Positions 36,592-47,438 of a DNA stretch of 64,000 nt are shown here, piece after piece. The number at the start of each line of letters is the position of its first letter. The first letter of the stretch is position 1. The position numbers were made by a program, and so were the translations under genes. The DNA is taken from the NCBI GenBank assembly GCA_018524725.1, contig JAEUWP010000615.1, positions 1 to 64,000 of the forward strand. The letters run 5' to 3'. The DNA is from Podaxis mareebaensis. Its lineage: Eukaryota; Basidiomycota; Agaricomycetes; Agaricales; Agaricaceae. Below the pieces are notes generated by a model, which was not told the origin of the DNA, did not search any database, and worked only from the letters and a program-made list of their open reading frames with translations.

Positions 36592-37677
36592 ATGTCTAGG
36601 ACTCTAACATTCACCACCACACTCCTTTCTCAAGAAACGCGAACCTTCGTTACTTCATTTACAACCCCCTTTCCCATATTCGTCTCGGCAATTGACCACA
36701 CCCAGTCTTTCACCGTCGAGACTCGAGAGGAAACAATAACGACAGTCGTGCAACTTACTGTGGTTTCAAAAGTCGAGTCTGTAATTACAATACCCGCCGA
36801 GGAGCGCACAGAAACTCCACTCACATCCTCTCATGAAGGGACACCAGGTGGCTCGACAAAACCCGGTGACCTGATAACATCAGCGCCCATTGTTTCAAGT
36901 TCTGATACACCTCTGCCTGCGTTGCCGACTTCTACGCCTCCTCCTCCGTTGCCGACTTCTACAACGCCTCATGAGTCACTCCAGTCAATCTCATCTCATC
37001 CCGGCGTTTCCACAATGTCACATTTACCAATACCTTCTGGAGTCCCTTCTATTACTGCCTCAGTCCCACCATCAACGATAACCGGTCCGAGCCTCAGTCC
37101 CAGCCCTGACTCAAGCGCCCAAGGGGAGAATCAACATCGCCTTTCCCAGATCCTTCCCGCAGTAATTCTTCCAACACTCTTCCTCGTAGCGCTGGGATGT
37201 TTTTTGCTCTGGAAGCAGTGGAAAAGGCCACGTTGGGAATATGTATCTAGAGTTGTCCCATTCACCACTTCCAACAACACTTCTCGTTTGATGCGCCCCG
37301 ATCGGAACCACTTCACAAAGTCCGAACAAACGCTGGTCGGCGCTATGGATAGGAGAACGTTCAAACTCCCTAATGTTCGACGAAGGTCTATTAGAGAAGG
37401 TCCTTCTGACAGGTCTGAGGGTGAGAATGTCGCCCTAGGTGTCGATAGCGACCGCCGCGGCAACGAAAGATCTGAAGAAATTCAGCCTGTTGCTCAACAG
37501 GAATCGCATACAAGAACTCCTGATAACGTGGCAATTGCTGCGACGCGGGATGAAATATTAACCTTACAAGCACGGCTCGCTGATATTGAGGCACGGCGAG
37601 TGTCACTGCCACCCCCTGAATACAGTTCGGAAGTAGGCGAATTGCATGAGGAAGGATTGAGGGTGGGAGAGATCTAG
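36592..37677 (+). CDS. Single-pass membrane protein with a Ser/Thr/Pro-rich outer part
   Basis: ATG 36592, 361 residues, no intron. Residues 1-180 are rich in Ser, Thr and Pro (TSFTTPFPIF, LPTSTPPPPLPTSTTPH), suited to O-mannosylation. Residues about 185-205 are a membrane segment (ILPAVILPTLFLVALGCFLLW) followed by basic residues (KQWKRPRW), the positive-inside signal for a cytosolic tail. The tail (about 155 residues) has RRRSIREGPSDR and ends in a likely coiled coil (LTLQARLADIEARR) and PPPEY. The layout is that of fungal wall-sensor or mucin-like surface proteins, but no WSC or other Cys domain is present. This start gives no signal peptide; an upstream exon is possible. Confidence 0.65.
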   Translation: MSRTLTFTTTLLSQETRTFVTSFTTPFPIFVSAIDHTQSFTVETREETITTVVQLTVVSKVESVITIPAEERTETPLTSSHEGTPGGSTKPGDLITSAPIVSSSDTPLPALPTSTPPPPLPTSTTPHESLQSISSHPGVSTMSHLPIPSGVPSITASVPPSTITGPSLSPSPDSSAQGENQHRLSQILPAVILPTLFLVALGCFLLWKQWKRPRWEYVSRVVPFTTSNNTSRLMRPDRNHFTKSEQTLVGAMDRRTFKLPNVRRRSIREGPSDRSEGENVALGVDSDRRGNERSEEIQPVAQQESHTRTPDNVAIAATRDEILTLQARLADIEARRVSLPPPEYSSEVGELHEEGLRVGEI

Positions 37678-37924
37678 GTAGGAAGTTCTGTTGTCCAGTC
37701 GGTGGAAGGTTATGGCTGACGTTCCTGTTCCTTCACAGTGGTAATCATCGATTGGGAAGCCACGAAAAAGGCCCGACGCACGTCAAGTCGGAATAATGCG
37801 AAACGGGATCCAATTGAGAGAAGAATGGTGAAGGGTTGAGCAAAATATTCACTAATATACGCCGCAAAATCCTTTGTCCCGTATCACGCCCACAGGGCAT
37901 CGGCCATTTCCTTCAATTATCATT

Positions 37925-38080
37925 TTTTTGGTGAAGCTATTCGGCTTTCGGCAGCTGTCCACAGCAGTCCCTGGACCCAGCTAGTTCCACTTAAGTTGCG
38001 CTTTTGGGAAGTCACTAAGGGAAATGCTTTTATGCACATCTTTGGGTCGTGTGGGACTCTGGTTACCCATGGTCTTCCAT
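37925..38080. repeat. Dispersed repeat, copy 1
   Basis: Shares with 59505-59650, in the same orientation, the blocks CTAG(T/C)T..TT(A/G)AGTTGCGCTT, GAAGTCAC and GGGAAATGC(T/A)TTTA(T/C)(G/A)CAC, then GTGTGGG(A/G)CTCTGG(T/C)TACC and GTCTTCCAT. About 150 bases, perhaps 75-80% alike by eye. No terminal repeats found, so its class is unknown. Confidence 0.5.
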
Positions 38081-38152
38081 GGGGAACCCTCACTATCATC
38101 GCACTCTGTTCTTTGGTATCAGTATGAAAAAAATAATAATCCATCCTCCCAA

Positions 38153-38570
38153 CTAACGTCGCATATCGGCGCACTCAAGCTTTCCCTGGAACAAGTTCAA
38201 AAACTGGCCTTCGCTACCGGAATGCCTGCCCAAGCCGGCCGCATCCACGGCCATTGGATGGTTTTTGAAAGGTTCATCGTTTGTGGGCGCTTCAAGCGAT
38301 CCTACCTTTGCTACTCCTGTACGCGTGTTCGCTGTTGCGACTTTTGGCCCGGCAGCTTCACTGACTATTGGACGGTTTTTGAAAGGGTCGTCGCTTGTGG
38401 TCGCCTTAATTGGTGTCGGCTTTGCTACTTCTGTGTGCGAGTTCGCTGCTGCGGCTCTTGGCTCTGCAGCTTTGCCTGTATCCAGGGAGGTTTCAACAGG
38501 CGTAGCTGCGGCGAACGTGGCACAGATGCTAACAAGGGACAAAATAGTAGAGGAATTTTATTTTCACTGT
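38153..38570 (-). pseudogene. Dead small secreted protein with internal repeats
   Basis: From about 38542 down to the stop at 38153 the frame gives SICATFAAATPVET, the end of a signal peptide, then two diverged repeats of about 38 residues marked by DDPFKNRP and DEPFKNHP, and a C-terminus GQFLNLFQGKLECAD. There is no in-frame ATG: the expected start reads ATAAAATTCCTCTACT, which looks like ATGAAATTC with the start codon changed and one extra base, followed upstream by stops. A spliced upstream start cannot be excluded. A shorter copy of the C-terminal half is at 32930-33110. Confidence 0.6.
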
Positions 38571-39160
38571 CTTGGAGACGTTGGGTTAGTAGGACACGTT
38601 GAAAGAAGACGGAGCTCCGCGTACTGGCAAGTCTAGAAGAGTGGGGATGCTCCGTGCTAGGGTCAAGCCAGCTCTTTAAGTCGATGGTGAATTTGACATT
38701 TGTCCAGGCCGTGTATGTCGAAAAGATGAGTCTAGAATGAGTGTCAGACTTCTAGCTGGGTGATCACAGCTCAAATCCCCATGTTTTGTTAGTCACAGAC
38801 TAAAGGGGACGTCCTTCGATCGGGGACGTCCTTCAGTCACGAATATCACAAACATGCTACTACCCAGGCGATCCTGCCAAAATAAGATAAGCTCAGGTTT
38901 GAGCCTAATCCGTAAACGTATCTGATGCCTTCCTTGAGTATCCCTTGTACTGATCGTCCATTGGCGTGGGTCAGACTCAAGAAATACTTGTAAATTATTC
39001 ACCATAGGTTTAGGTCCTTTGGCGAGAAAGGACGGACACCCACTGAGCGAAGGCTCACGCCCAGGCAAACGGCCCACTGCTGGAGCATCATACACCACTA
39101 GCAAGAGTCCTCACAAAACCCATACAATACATTCACCAGGTCACGACTACCTACAACAAA

Positions 39161-42011
39161 CTATTTAATCTGTGCTGCAGACACCACCTCATTCGCCAAC
39201 TCCGTCGCCTTCCCCACATTTACCCCGTTACACTGCAAATTCACCGCCCTCGCCTCCAATACACTCATCCTCCGTTCACTCGTATGACTTCCAAGCGCGC
39301 GACGTTGGGTCTTTGCATCCCCAAAACATTTCTATCACATGTCACATCAGTCATCATCCATCATTCCCAAAATACACAACTAGGGGACCCACCTTGAACA
39401 GCGAAAACTTTTTTGAGAACAGGGGTACCTTGGTTGATGGATTGAACAACTCAAAAAAGTTTGCATCGGCCCCGACGTTGACATCCAACCCCGCACCCAC
39501 TTCGAAGCACCCTCCAAATGAAGCATCACTCGTTGCAGGTGCGGCAGGAGCAGGTGCTGCCTTCTTGGTCGACTTGGGCGTTGCAGCCGTTGACGATGCC
39601 TTTGTTGACGTCGCCTTGGTTTTGGTCGTGGATGTCGCTTTGGCAGCTGCCTTAGAGGTCGACGGTTTCGGAGGAGCCTTTGCTAACGTTTTCGGATCCT
39701 TCTTGGGCTCGTCTTTTCCAGTGACGGAATTGACGACCGAGGAAGCTTTGTCTTTTACAGCTGATGCGGCATCCCCGATCTTGCTCCCTACGTTCTTCGC
39801 GGTGTCGACAACTTTGTTTCCGACGTTCTTGGCGGTATCAGCAACCTTGCTTCCAACGTTCTTTGCTGTGTCTACGACTTTATTCCCCACGTTCTTCGCA
39901 GCATCGCCAACAGCTGTTGCAGCATCCGAGACTTTATCCTTCACGGCCCCAAAGGCATCACCAATACTGAAAGGCGCCGGGGACCGCCGAGCAAAGTAAT
40001 CCTCTCCGATCATACCAGACCCACGAGGAATCATTATCCCACTAACTTTGTACCCAGAAGGCTTGTCTTCGTCGCTGAGGCCCGGAACTGCAGGATCTAA
40101 GGCACGAGGCTGGACGGTGACACTCTTCTCAGCACCCGTAGCCTCGACTGTCAAAGTCATGCTTGCCGACGCGTCCAAATCCACGAATACACCCGCTTCT
40201 ACTACCCCTCCCAATGCGGAGACTCCGAGGTTGAGACTTGGGATGAGGTGAGCCTCGACCGTACCTGTTGCTTTGCCCGACGGTTGTGCAGAGAGTTTGA
40301 GTGCTACGATACATGATGCAGGAATCAGCGAGTTGTAATGAAAGGGATAGTGAGGGACTCACGTGTATCGTTAGGAGTAAACGCTCCGCCCTTCTTCCCG
40401 CCCTTTGGAAACACAAACTCCGCTTTCTCAATGTGATAATTCACACCCACGCGCATGTCTACGTCCAAATTCAAAGTCGCCTTGGCCTGACCATTGATTT
40501 GGAACGATGGACCTATTGTCAACACACTGATCCCCTCACCAGTCAACACTTTAGCATCACCAGAAGCGACAAGACACTCACCCAGGGAAATCCAGTCCAG
40601 GAACCCCAATCTCGAAAAGCTTGATCTTCCCCGAATCAAGCGTCCCGCCAACTCCAGCACTCATCACGATCGCACCATCCAAATCCGCCGTCATACCTAC
40701 GAACCGTTCAGAACCCAACCCCCACGAAAAAAGGACAAGACCTGATACTCACTACTCGTAATCCCAAAGCTATCAACTTTAGGCGGTATAACCGTTCCAC
40801 TCGCAGCAACACCAACACTCACAACCGCATGCGCCTTCGCCTCCACATCAATCTTCATCTTCGCGCTTACACCTGCCGCTCCAGAACCGCATTTTATTTC
40901 CTCATTGACAAGATTGAACGTCTTGCTAACATCGAGCGGTTTAAGAGTTTGAGTCTTGTCGACGTCGAAATCGTTCAGAGAGGAAACTGTGTCTACGGCC
41001 CTATCGACGAAATCGCCTATCCCGCGGCGGCCATAAATCCTACTTGCTCTTCGGACGACGGCTGTGCCGTTCCCAGTGCCGGAGGTGATAGCGTCTGATA
41101 CGTCGAGGTCGCCTTGTGCGGCTGCGCCAGGTACGTTGGCGCCTATGATTGCAAAGTTGACTGGGCCATTCCTAGAGTTTCGTTAGCAACTGTGCAGGCG
41201 CATGAGAAGTGGAGGTGATACGCACTTTGTTGTATCCTCAGCACCAAAGTTTACATCGAGCCTTACAGCTTTTACGACGGGTGTTTCTCCATCGCGTCGA
41301 ACGAGGCGTTTAGCGATGTTTTGTGGGATGGATTGGTCCTCTGGGATCCAAGCTTTGGCTATACGTGCGAATGGGCCTTTGCCGCACTAAGGTTGAACAA
41401 AGAAATGCGGAAGGCAAGGATAAGTAGGTGAGAAGAAAGAGAGGGTAGGTGACGTACATTCTGTGGTAAGCGTACAATTTTACCCACAGCACCTTGTTCT
41501 TTCCCATCCGAAGGTAACGCAGAGACCGAAGGTTCCGGAGCAGCAGCAGAACTCGCACTCGCACTTGCACTTGCACTTGCACTCGGTACAGCCCTCACGG
41601 CCACACCCGCAGAGCTCGACCCACTCCCAGATCCAGATCCGGACGTATCAAACAAATGTGCACAATCAGACTTGACGCTATCGTCGCCACCTCGACATAC
41701 GATCCTCAAGTCTTGCTCCATCGCCTCTGGGTCACAGCCCAAGATTTCCCATCCTGCTGCTGGTGTTATATCTGCTATCGCTGTATTTGCTCCCCACTGT
41801 GTACATAAGACAAATATATGAATGTTTTGCTTGTAAGTTGTAAGGGAGGACGTACGATTTTGAGTGTCCCAGAAGGCCCATCTTGAGATGTTGGAAGATC
41901 GTAGGAGCACACACCGTTGAAGCAGGGTTTGGACCAGTCATTTGCTGCCCGTACTTGAACCTGAACGGAAAAAACGACAAGGGCAAGGAAGAGAGCGGAA
42001 AATTTGGCCAT
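39161..42011 (-). CDS. Large secreted protein of unknown function with a LEA-like insert
   Basis: ATG 42011 opens a signal peptide (MAKFSALFLALVVFSVQVQVR) and NDWSKPCFNGVCSYDLP, colinear with the protein at 13579-15638; stop at 39161-39163, about 800 residues, about eight introns. Shared blocks: AAGWEILGCD, AKAWIPEDQSIPQN, IPGLDFPG-type, IGPSFQINGQAKATLNLDVD, VEAHLIPSLNLGVSALGG, VDLDASASMTLTV, VGADANFFELFNPST, and the final exon starting KCFGDAKTQRR. Two additions are absent from the other gene: a Ser-Ala run (SASASASASA, about 41550-41590, GCACTT-type hexamers) and an insert of about 150 residues before the last domain. The insert has four perfect-phase 11-residue repeats (TAKNVGNKVVD type) like late-embryogenesis-abundant group 3 proteins, then a Lys/Thr/Pro-rich linker. 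Secretion is inferred from the signal peptide; function is unknown. Confidence 0.85.
39779..39911 (-). repeat. 33-bp tandem repeat coding LEA-like 11-mers
   Basis: Four 33-base units, each coding an 11-residue block of the type AAKNVGNKVVD / TAKNVGSKVAD, flanked by further diverged units (AVKDKVSDAAT, AASAVKDKASS). Alternating Asn and Ser at one position suggests a 66-base higher-order unit. Confidence 0.8.
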
Positions 42012-43448
42012 TATCGTAGATCAATACGAATAAGAAATCTCAATAGGATATAAAGATACACGCGTCAAGGAATGGTATCGTTGAACGTAGAAGAATTGGA
42101 AACCAGCCCGTAGCCTGAGACGGGAAGTCGTAGAAATGTTGTGTATAAAAAAACGAAGGTAAAAAACGGCGACGAAGTGTCGTTCGGTGCAGCGAAAGCG
42201 AAAGAGAAGAGGGAAGGGATGAGAACGAATGGAGAACTCCACTGTGCTCGGATGGAACCATTTATATACTCTTTGCCGTTATGCAATGTCGGTATGCTCT
42301 GTTTGTTTTCCGAGTTCGCCAAGTACTGAGGCATCACCGCGGTTAGTAACAGCCACAGATATGTACTTACAGCATTGTTACTAACAAGGGTGCGTTGTTG
42401 CGATTCGCATCGCTGGTTTCTATCATAGCAACAGACTTTGATGGACACCCGATCCCCTGTGTAGACATCCATGCGATTGATATATTGGTGTGAACCTTTT
42501 TGATGCAAGGTTGAGATGCGCATGAAGGGTGATGCACGGTCTATTTTTGTTGGAGGAGCATATGTACAACCCGGAATTGACCGTTGAATTGGGGTTGACT
42601 CAAGTGAAGCGACAGCGTATGCTGAAATGTCATTGTGCCCATACAAGACTACTTGTGAAAATATAAATCCAAAGAGAAATAGAGTCCACCCAAACTCGTA
42701 GATACCACACTGCATATGTACGTACACCTCTCGCCAGATTCCCTTTGCTGCCAAGCCTCGCAAACACGTATATCATTGTGCGATATCACCGAGACGACGT
42801 CTCACTCTCAGTCATCCCTCTCCACCAAGCAGAGGTTAGTCAAATGTGATATTGGTCAACTCGATCGAGTCTCTCCGCCACCCCTAAGACTACGTATCCT
42901 AGTACCTATGTACCTAGCATGCGCTGACGAGCATCCGATGGAGCAGGAACGGCAAAACTTGACATGATGCGAAAGTCGTTGTGATATTGTAGTGATCATT
43001 TTCATTGACGACGGCATGCCAGAGGCGTTTTGAGGGCAGTAGATAATGGTCTGTGCGTACGTTAATCATCTCCAATCTGACAGGAAAGTCTTGGCACGTC
43101 ACTTGATGTTGTTGGAGTTGATGGGTTGTGTCAGGAATGGATGCCCATCCGGAACGTCTAGAACTTCGAATTGTTTTCAAACCTGATTGAGAGTTCTAGT
43201 ACCTCTTAGCCGCTCAGATATCTAAACGAATTCAGACACTCCGCACACATCTCGATTCATCACAGAATGTTACAACACGGTGGATACATCTTTCACAGGG
43301 ATAAGGTCAAAAATACACGGATTCAAGAATAGAGACTAGGGAGAACTCCAGAGAAGCGTGATCAGCCGCTGTCCCGAGTCCTGAATCCACATGTTTCGGA
43401 AATCTCACCTTCAACAATTGTCCGACGGGTGAGTTGCATAGTTTGGTT
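42012..43448. other. Intergenic region
   Basis: About 1.4 kb between the start of the large secreted protein gene and the end of a small cysteine-rich gene. A TTTATATCC stretch about 40 bases before ATG 42011 may serve as TATA element. Sequence at about 43350-43430 resembles the 3' flank of the other cysteine-rich copies. A 232-codon open frame (42065-42763, minus) lacks a sensible start and is not accepted. Confidence 0.45.
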
Positions 43449-43769
43449 TCAGTGATAGCAGCAACACGTTTGCAACAGGCTGGAAGGAAGTAAAATCAGT
43501 TACTTCAAAGACTAAAATCGAGATGCAGGCGACACCCACAAGCCACAGCATTCACCGCGAGTATAACGGCTCCCGCTATTGTCTGAGCAATTCTCGCAAC
43601 GATCGTTGCAGAGTTCTCCACCACCGAAGCCAACGCATGCGTTATCGGCACCACAAGCTTTGGCTGCATTTTGGGCTAGTACAGTGGCAGCATCGAGCTC
43701 AGCCTCCTCCTTGGGCAAGGCGTATGCAACAGAGGCGAGAGAAAGAACGATTGCAAGGCAGATCTTCAT
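43449..43769 (-). CDS. Small secreted cysteine-rich protein (copy 3, intact)
   Basis: ATG 43769 opens a signal peptide (MKICLAIVLSLASVAYALP). The mature part has the same ten-cysteine plan as the copies at 23184 and 25375: FGGGELCNDRCENC, TRGECCG, then, after one intron at the same place (splice within the codon after CCG), LLQTCCCYH and a stop at 43449-43451. The residues between cysteines have diverged far more than the cysteines themselves (DNSGSRY for DENGVNY), a sign of selection on the fold. Opposite strand from the duplication at 22-26 kb, 17 kb away. Role unknown; effector-like or antimicrobial are both possible. Confidence 0.85.
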
Positions 43770-46375
43770 GTTAGAGAAAGTTAAACGGTAGTGCTGGTCC
43801 TTTGTTGTTGGGTAAAGGGCGTTGGCCGGGCTTCCTAGACGTTTTGAGCCTATTTATTCTGAAGGCGAGAGGCCGCAGCTGGGCGTCGTTGCTTTTCTTA
43901 GGGCTGGCGTTGACCTTAAGGATCATAGTATGGGCCCTAAACGAGTCTTCTCGCTTTATCCATGGCTGTCGGAACTTCTCCAGGTTTTGGTCTGTGTTTA
44001 CGACCTCAGTATGTATTAGACCTGTAGTGGAGGAATGCCGCCCGGTGAGACATCTATCTGTGGAAAGGCTGTGACACTCGACCATTTGTCAACGAGTTGT
44101 TCTGCGGAGTGACAGCACCGGATTTTCTCGGGCTCAAGTCATATGTGAAAGTGGGCGAGAGGTGTACACTACCAAAGGATGTGTGAACAGCTTTCTATGA
44201 CATGTTGCGCACTGCTTGCGCTGGGGCGGAGGCCCAAGACTAATGAGAGATCCAAATCCTGGTTTGTGTGTGAAAGAGACTCCCCAAATATCTGAGGCAA
44301 ATTCTCGTTCATCCGAGGGTTTCATTCTTCTGGCATCGTCAATGTAGAGTCTCCAGTCCTAAATTCGTTTTCGTGTTATGAAGAATACGCAATCATGTGG
44401 TTATGTGACTTCTTATTGGAGTACTGTGCATCCCTCCCTATGAAAATGATCAAAAGCAGGTTGCAAAAGATCTGTAAAGTTGTTGGCTTTCGTCATACAC
44501 TCCACTCTTACTTGGTTATATATCATAAAGAGCTAGGACTATAGGTTAAACTGTGATAATAAGATCAGGTACTCAAAATATACTGAACCTATCACATCAA
44601 GAAGCAGTGGCACCCACGCAGCGCATATTTACAGGGATCATGCTGAGTTTTCCGGTAGACATGCGTATGAGGAATGACATAATGCTAAAGAATTGAAAGC
44701 ACTTTAAAGAAGCATACCTTCTGTATCTCTGTGTCCCTGCAGCAAGAGTATGGAGATACAGAAAGAAAGGTAATATTGCCTGTGAAGTTTTTCTCCCAGT
44801 GGCGCCATAGAATTCCAAGATTGATCAGAATTGGCGAGTGCCATTAGTAGATTCCAATAGCCTCGGAAACTTCCCGCTGACATGTTCCACCACCCAACTT
44901 GTTCTTGATGACCACATATCAAATCGGACAAGCAAATCTCAAATGTCCCTCTGGTGGTGTGGCTAGGAGTAGCTCGAATGTGCATTCAGAAGCAGGAAAA
45001 CAATATCTTGCCGTGTTCATAGGATGAATGAACAGTGGGAAAGTTTACTTACAACTGATGGACCCACTTTTGTGACATCACAGAACTCTGCTGCTCAGGG
45101 AATGAACCATTAGCTCAACCAAGTTTAAACATTGGTAGTCCATCCCGAACGTGCTTCTCTTGTACAAGAAGAGTTAGTATATACTATTGAACTATTGAAT
45201 GTGGACGTCCATGAATAGAAGTTTTTTGAAAATACTAGCTTTATCCATAACAAACTGAGCTAGTCAGCCGTGTGGCTGGGAGGGTTATATTTTTGTACGA
45301 CGAGTTCAGCAATTCATAAACGCCACTGATGTAAATGAAACTTGCCCCCAATTGGTGTTAACGGATACACACAGTGTAAGCTCATGCGAGCAAATGGAGA
45401 ACTGAGGTCCAGTGCGAACGAGTTCAATTAGAATCATACCTATGACGTCTGGTTCTCGCCGGATTTGAGTACCTTTCGACGTAGTTTGGATTGACTCTCA
45501 GTCGTAGAATGCTTCTTCTCACGTCTGTTACTCTCTGGCTCAAGAGCTTCACCATTTGAAGGATGACAAGAGGAGGCGCAGGTCGGAGGAGCTTGGAGAG
45601 ACAGATGAAATGGAAGTGGCACGTCGGTGGAATGCCACCAGGGCTTTTGTTTTGATGCTAAATGTGATGTGGTGGGCCTATTACGAGTTGGGAGACTGCA
45701 GCAGGTAATTCGTCAGGCAATGCAATCAGAATCACGCCGGAAGCTTGCTGGCCACATATCCGCAACAATAGCGAACCCTCGAGTTATAACTGCGAGACAC
45801 AAGTTGCAAAAGCGCGTTCACTTTCGCAGTGGGGCCTTCTAATCTTCTTCTCCTTGACCATTATTGGACACGCGGTTTCACCAACCTCGGTTTCCTCCGC
45901 AATAGTCATTAATCCTGCGGTATAGTGAATGAAGATCTCAACAGCCACCCAATGCGAGTCAATTAGAATCGCTCAACGGCAAGAAATCTCTGAGATATAT
46001 CATGTATTCAACACCGACAACGTAACCTTAGGGTGTTTGTTATACATCAAACCATGTCAGTGCGTTTCTGTACAAGGCCGAGGTCGTCCTGATAGAAGTC
46101 AATAACAACGGCCATAAGGCCAGGGCTCTTAAGCATCCGAGCGTACATACCTACAAAAATTCCACCAGTTGCAAGCAATGTGAGTGCTCCCAAGTATGGA
46201 TAAACCAACCACTGCACTGCGACCTTGATTTAGACACGGATCTCCTTATACCCCCGTGTTCGGAGGAGCTTGCATTTCTTGTTTCACTTGTGACTGGTTA
46301 CAACATGTTTAGCCTGCCCCTAACTTCGCCTGAGCAATAATCGCTGGTCTTCACTACTCCCCACCACCAACCTCG
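43770..46375. other. Long gene-poor stretch
   Basis: About 2.6 kb. It starts with the promoter of the cysteine-rich gene (an AATAAATA box about 80 bases upstream). No intact gene found on either strand. A membrane-protein relic is at 46070-46235. Confidence 0.5.
46070..46235 (-). pseudogene. Relic of a membrane protein
   Basis: The minus strand reads VAVQWLVYPYLGALTLLATG, then GIFVGMYARMLKSPGLMAVV and FYQDDLGLVQKR in one open frame, a hydrophobic segment followed by an amphipathic tail as at the C-terminus of a membrane protein. No start, no upstream exons and no family that I can name. Confidence 0.35.
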
Positions 46376-47438
46376 ATGGCTCAATACACATTTCCCTATG
46401 ATATCCCGGCCCTCGCAGACATATGTCCTACTCTGCCTGGTATTGAAAATATACCGGCGGCCTTCGAACGCACTAACCGTGGTGATCCTCTTGATCCAAC
46501 TATCATCCTTAAGGCTGAAGGAGTGGTCAACTCCCTTCGGTTGTGCCAAGGTGTGTTCATAAAGGTTTCTGTAATGCAATTCTCTTACTCTCATCCGCAG
46601 TCCAGGGCGATGAGGGCATTAGCCGGGATCTTATTCGAGCCGCGGAAGCAAGGGTGGAGCTGTTGAAGCGGTGTGGTAAGAAATCTGTTTGCCATAATGT
46701 AATTGTTTTTTATCTTAGATTTTGACAGATACAGATGTCCGATTCCCGGTCAAAAATGGTACTAATGCTGTTCTCCGAGCCATCGAGGCCCTTCGCGAGG
46801 AAATACTTGGTCTTCGCGGGGGAATTCTTGGCCTTCGCGAGGAAATACTTGGTCTTCGCGGGGGAATTCTTGGCCTTCGCGAGGAAATACTTGGTCTTCG
46901 CGGGGGAGTTCTTGGTCTTCGCGAGGAAATACTTGGTCTTCGCGGGGGAATTCCTGGTCTCCGCAAGGAAATATTTGGTCTTCGGGAGGAAGTGCATGCC
47001 CTTTGTGGACGCGTGGACCATCTGGACAATCACGTGGACAACCACGACGCACGAATGGCTATTAATTTCAAGAATTTAGGTGTTCGATCTCAGAACCGGG
47101 CGCAGGTGGGCGTGATGCGTGCTCCAATGCAGCCGCTTTTCAAAGCTGTGGCTATGCTTCTTCTCTCCTTCTATTCCACTCTTACAAGTCCTTAGGTGGC
47201 TGGTCCAGGCACTGACCTTCTCGCCAACCTTGGCCATCAAATCCAAGAGCACCCCGGGAATGTCGACTTAAACGCTGCCATTGGAAGCCAGTTTGGGGAT
47301 GGAAATCCCATTGTAGCTTTGTCTCTCACCGAGCGAGAGATCAACAAACTAATCATTTTTTACAACGAATCTTTCGGTATCAATCGTGCCGATAACCTAG
47401 AGACGAGAAGGGGAAGGGTCTTCTCCTGGTTGATATGA
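46376..47438 (+). CDS. Coiled-coil protein with a heptad repeat expansion; agaricomycete-type C-terminus
   Basis: Four exons (46376-46550, 46601-46675, 46729-47105, 47196-47438) encode 289 residues. The N-terminus (MAQYTFPYDIPALADI) is globular. Residues about 105-170 consist of two alternating heptads, LREEILG and LRGGILG, repeated nine or so times from a 42-base DNA repeat, then REEVHALCGRVDHLDNHVDN and RMAINFKNLGVRSQNR. The end, EREINKLIIFYNESFGINRA followed by LETRR, resembles the conserved tail of a common agaricomycete family whose members carry a coiled coil and a FYN..FGI motif; I know no function for it. The repeats are nearly identical at DNA level, so their number may vary among strains. 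Confidence 0.75.
46794..46990 (+). repeat. 42-bp tandem repeat inside a coding exon
   Basis: Unit about GAGGAAATACTTGGTCTTCG plus CGGGGGAATTCTTGGCCTTCG, four to five copies, coding fourteen residues (two heptads). Few differences between units, so recent expansion. Confidence 0.85.

Larger units (their letters stand above)
37678..39160. other. Intergenic region with repeat and pseudogene
   Basis: About 1.5 kb between two converging genes. It contains a dispersed repeat (37925-38080) and a dead small secreted protein (38153-38570). The rest, 38571-39160, shows nothing I recognise. Confidence 0.5.

Noticed and set aside
41545..41590. Hexamer run that could pass for a small CRISPR-like or microsatellite locus
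   Set aside because: It is an in-frame Ser-Ala repeat in the coding exon of the large secreted protein; no spacers.
42065..42763. 232-codon open frame on the minus strand
   Set aside because: It begins with a non-ATG codon, shows no family motif and lies over the promoter of the large secreted protein gene; most likely chance.
46715..47052. Long antisense frames through the 42-bp repeat array
   Set aside because: A repeat without stops is open in all frames; only the sense frame joins properly spliced exons and the conserved C-terminus.
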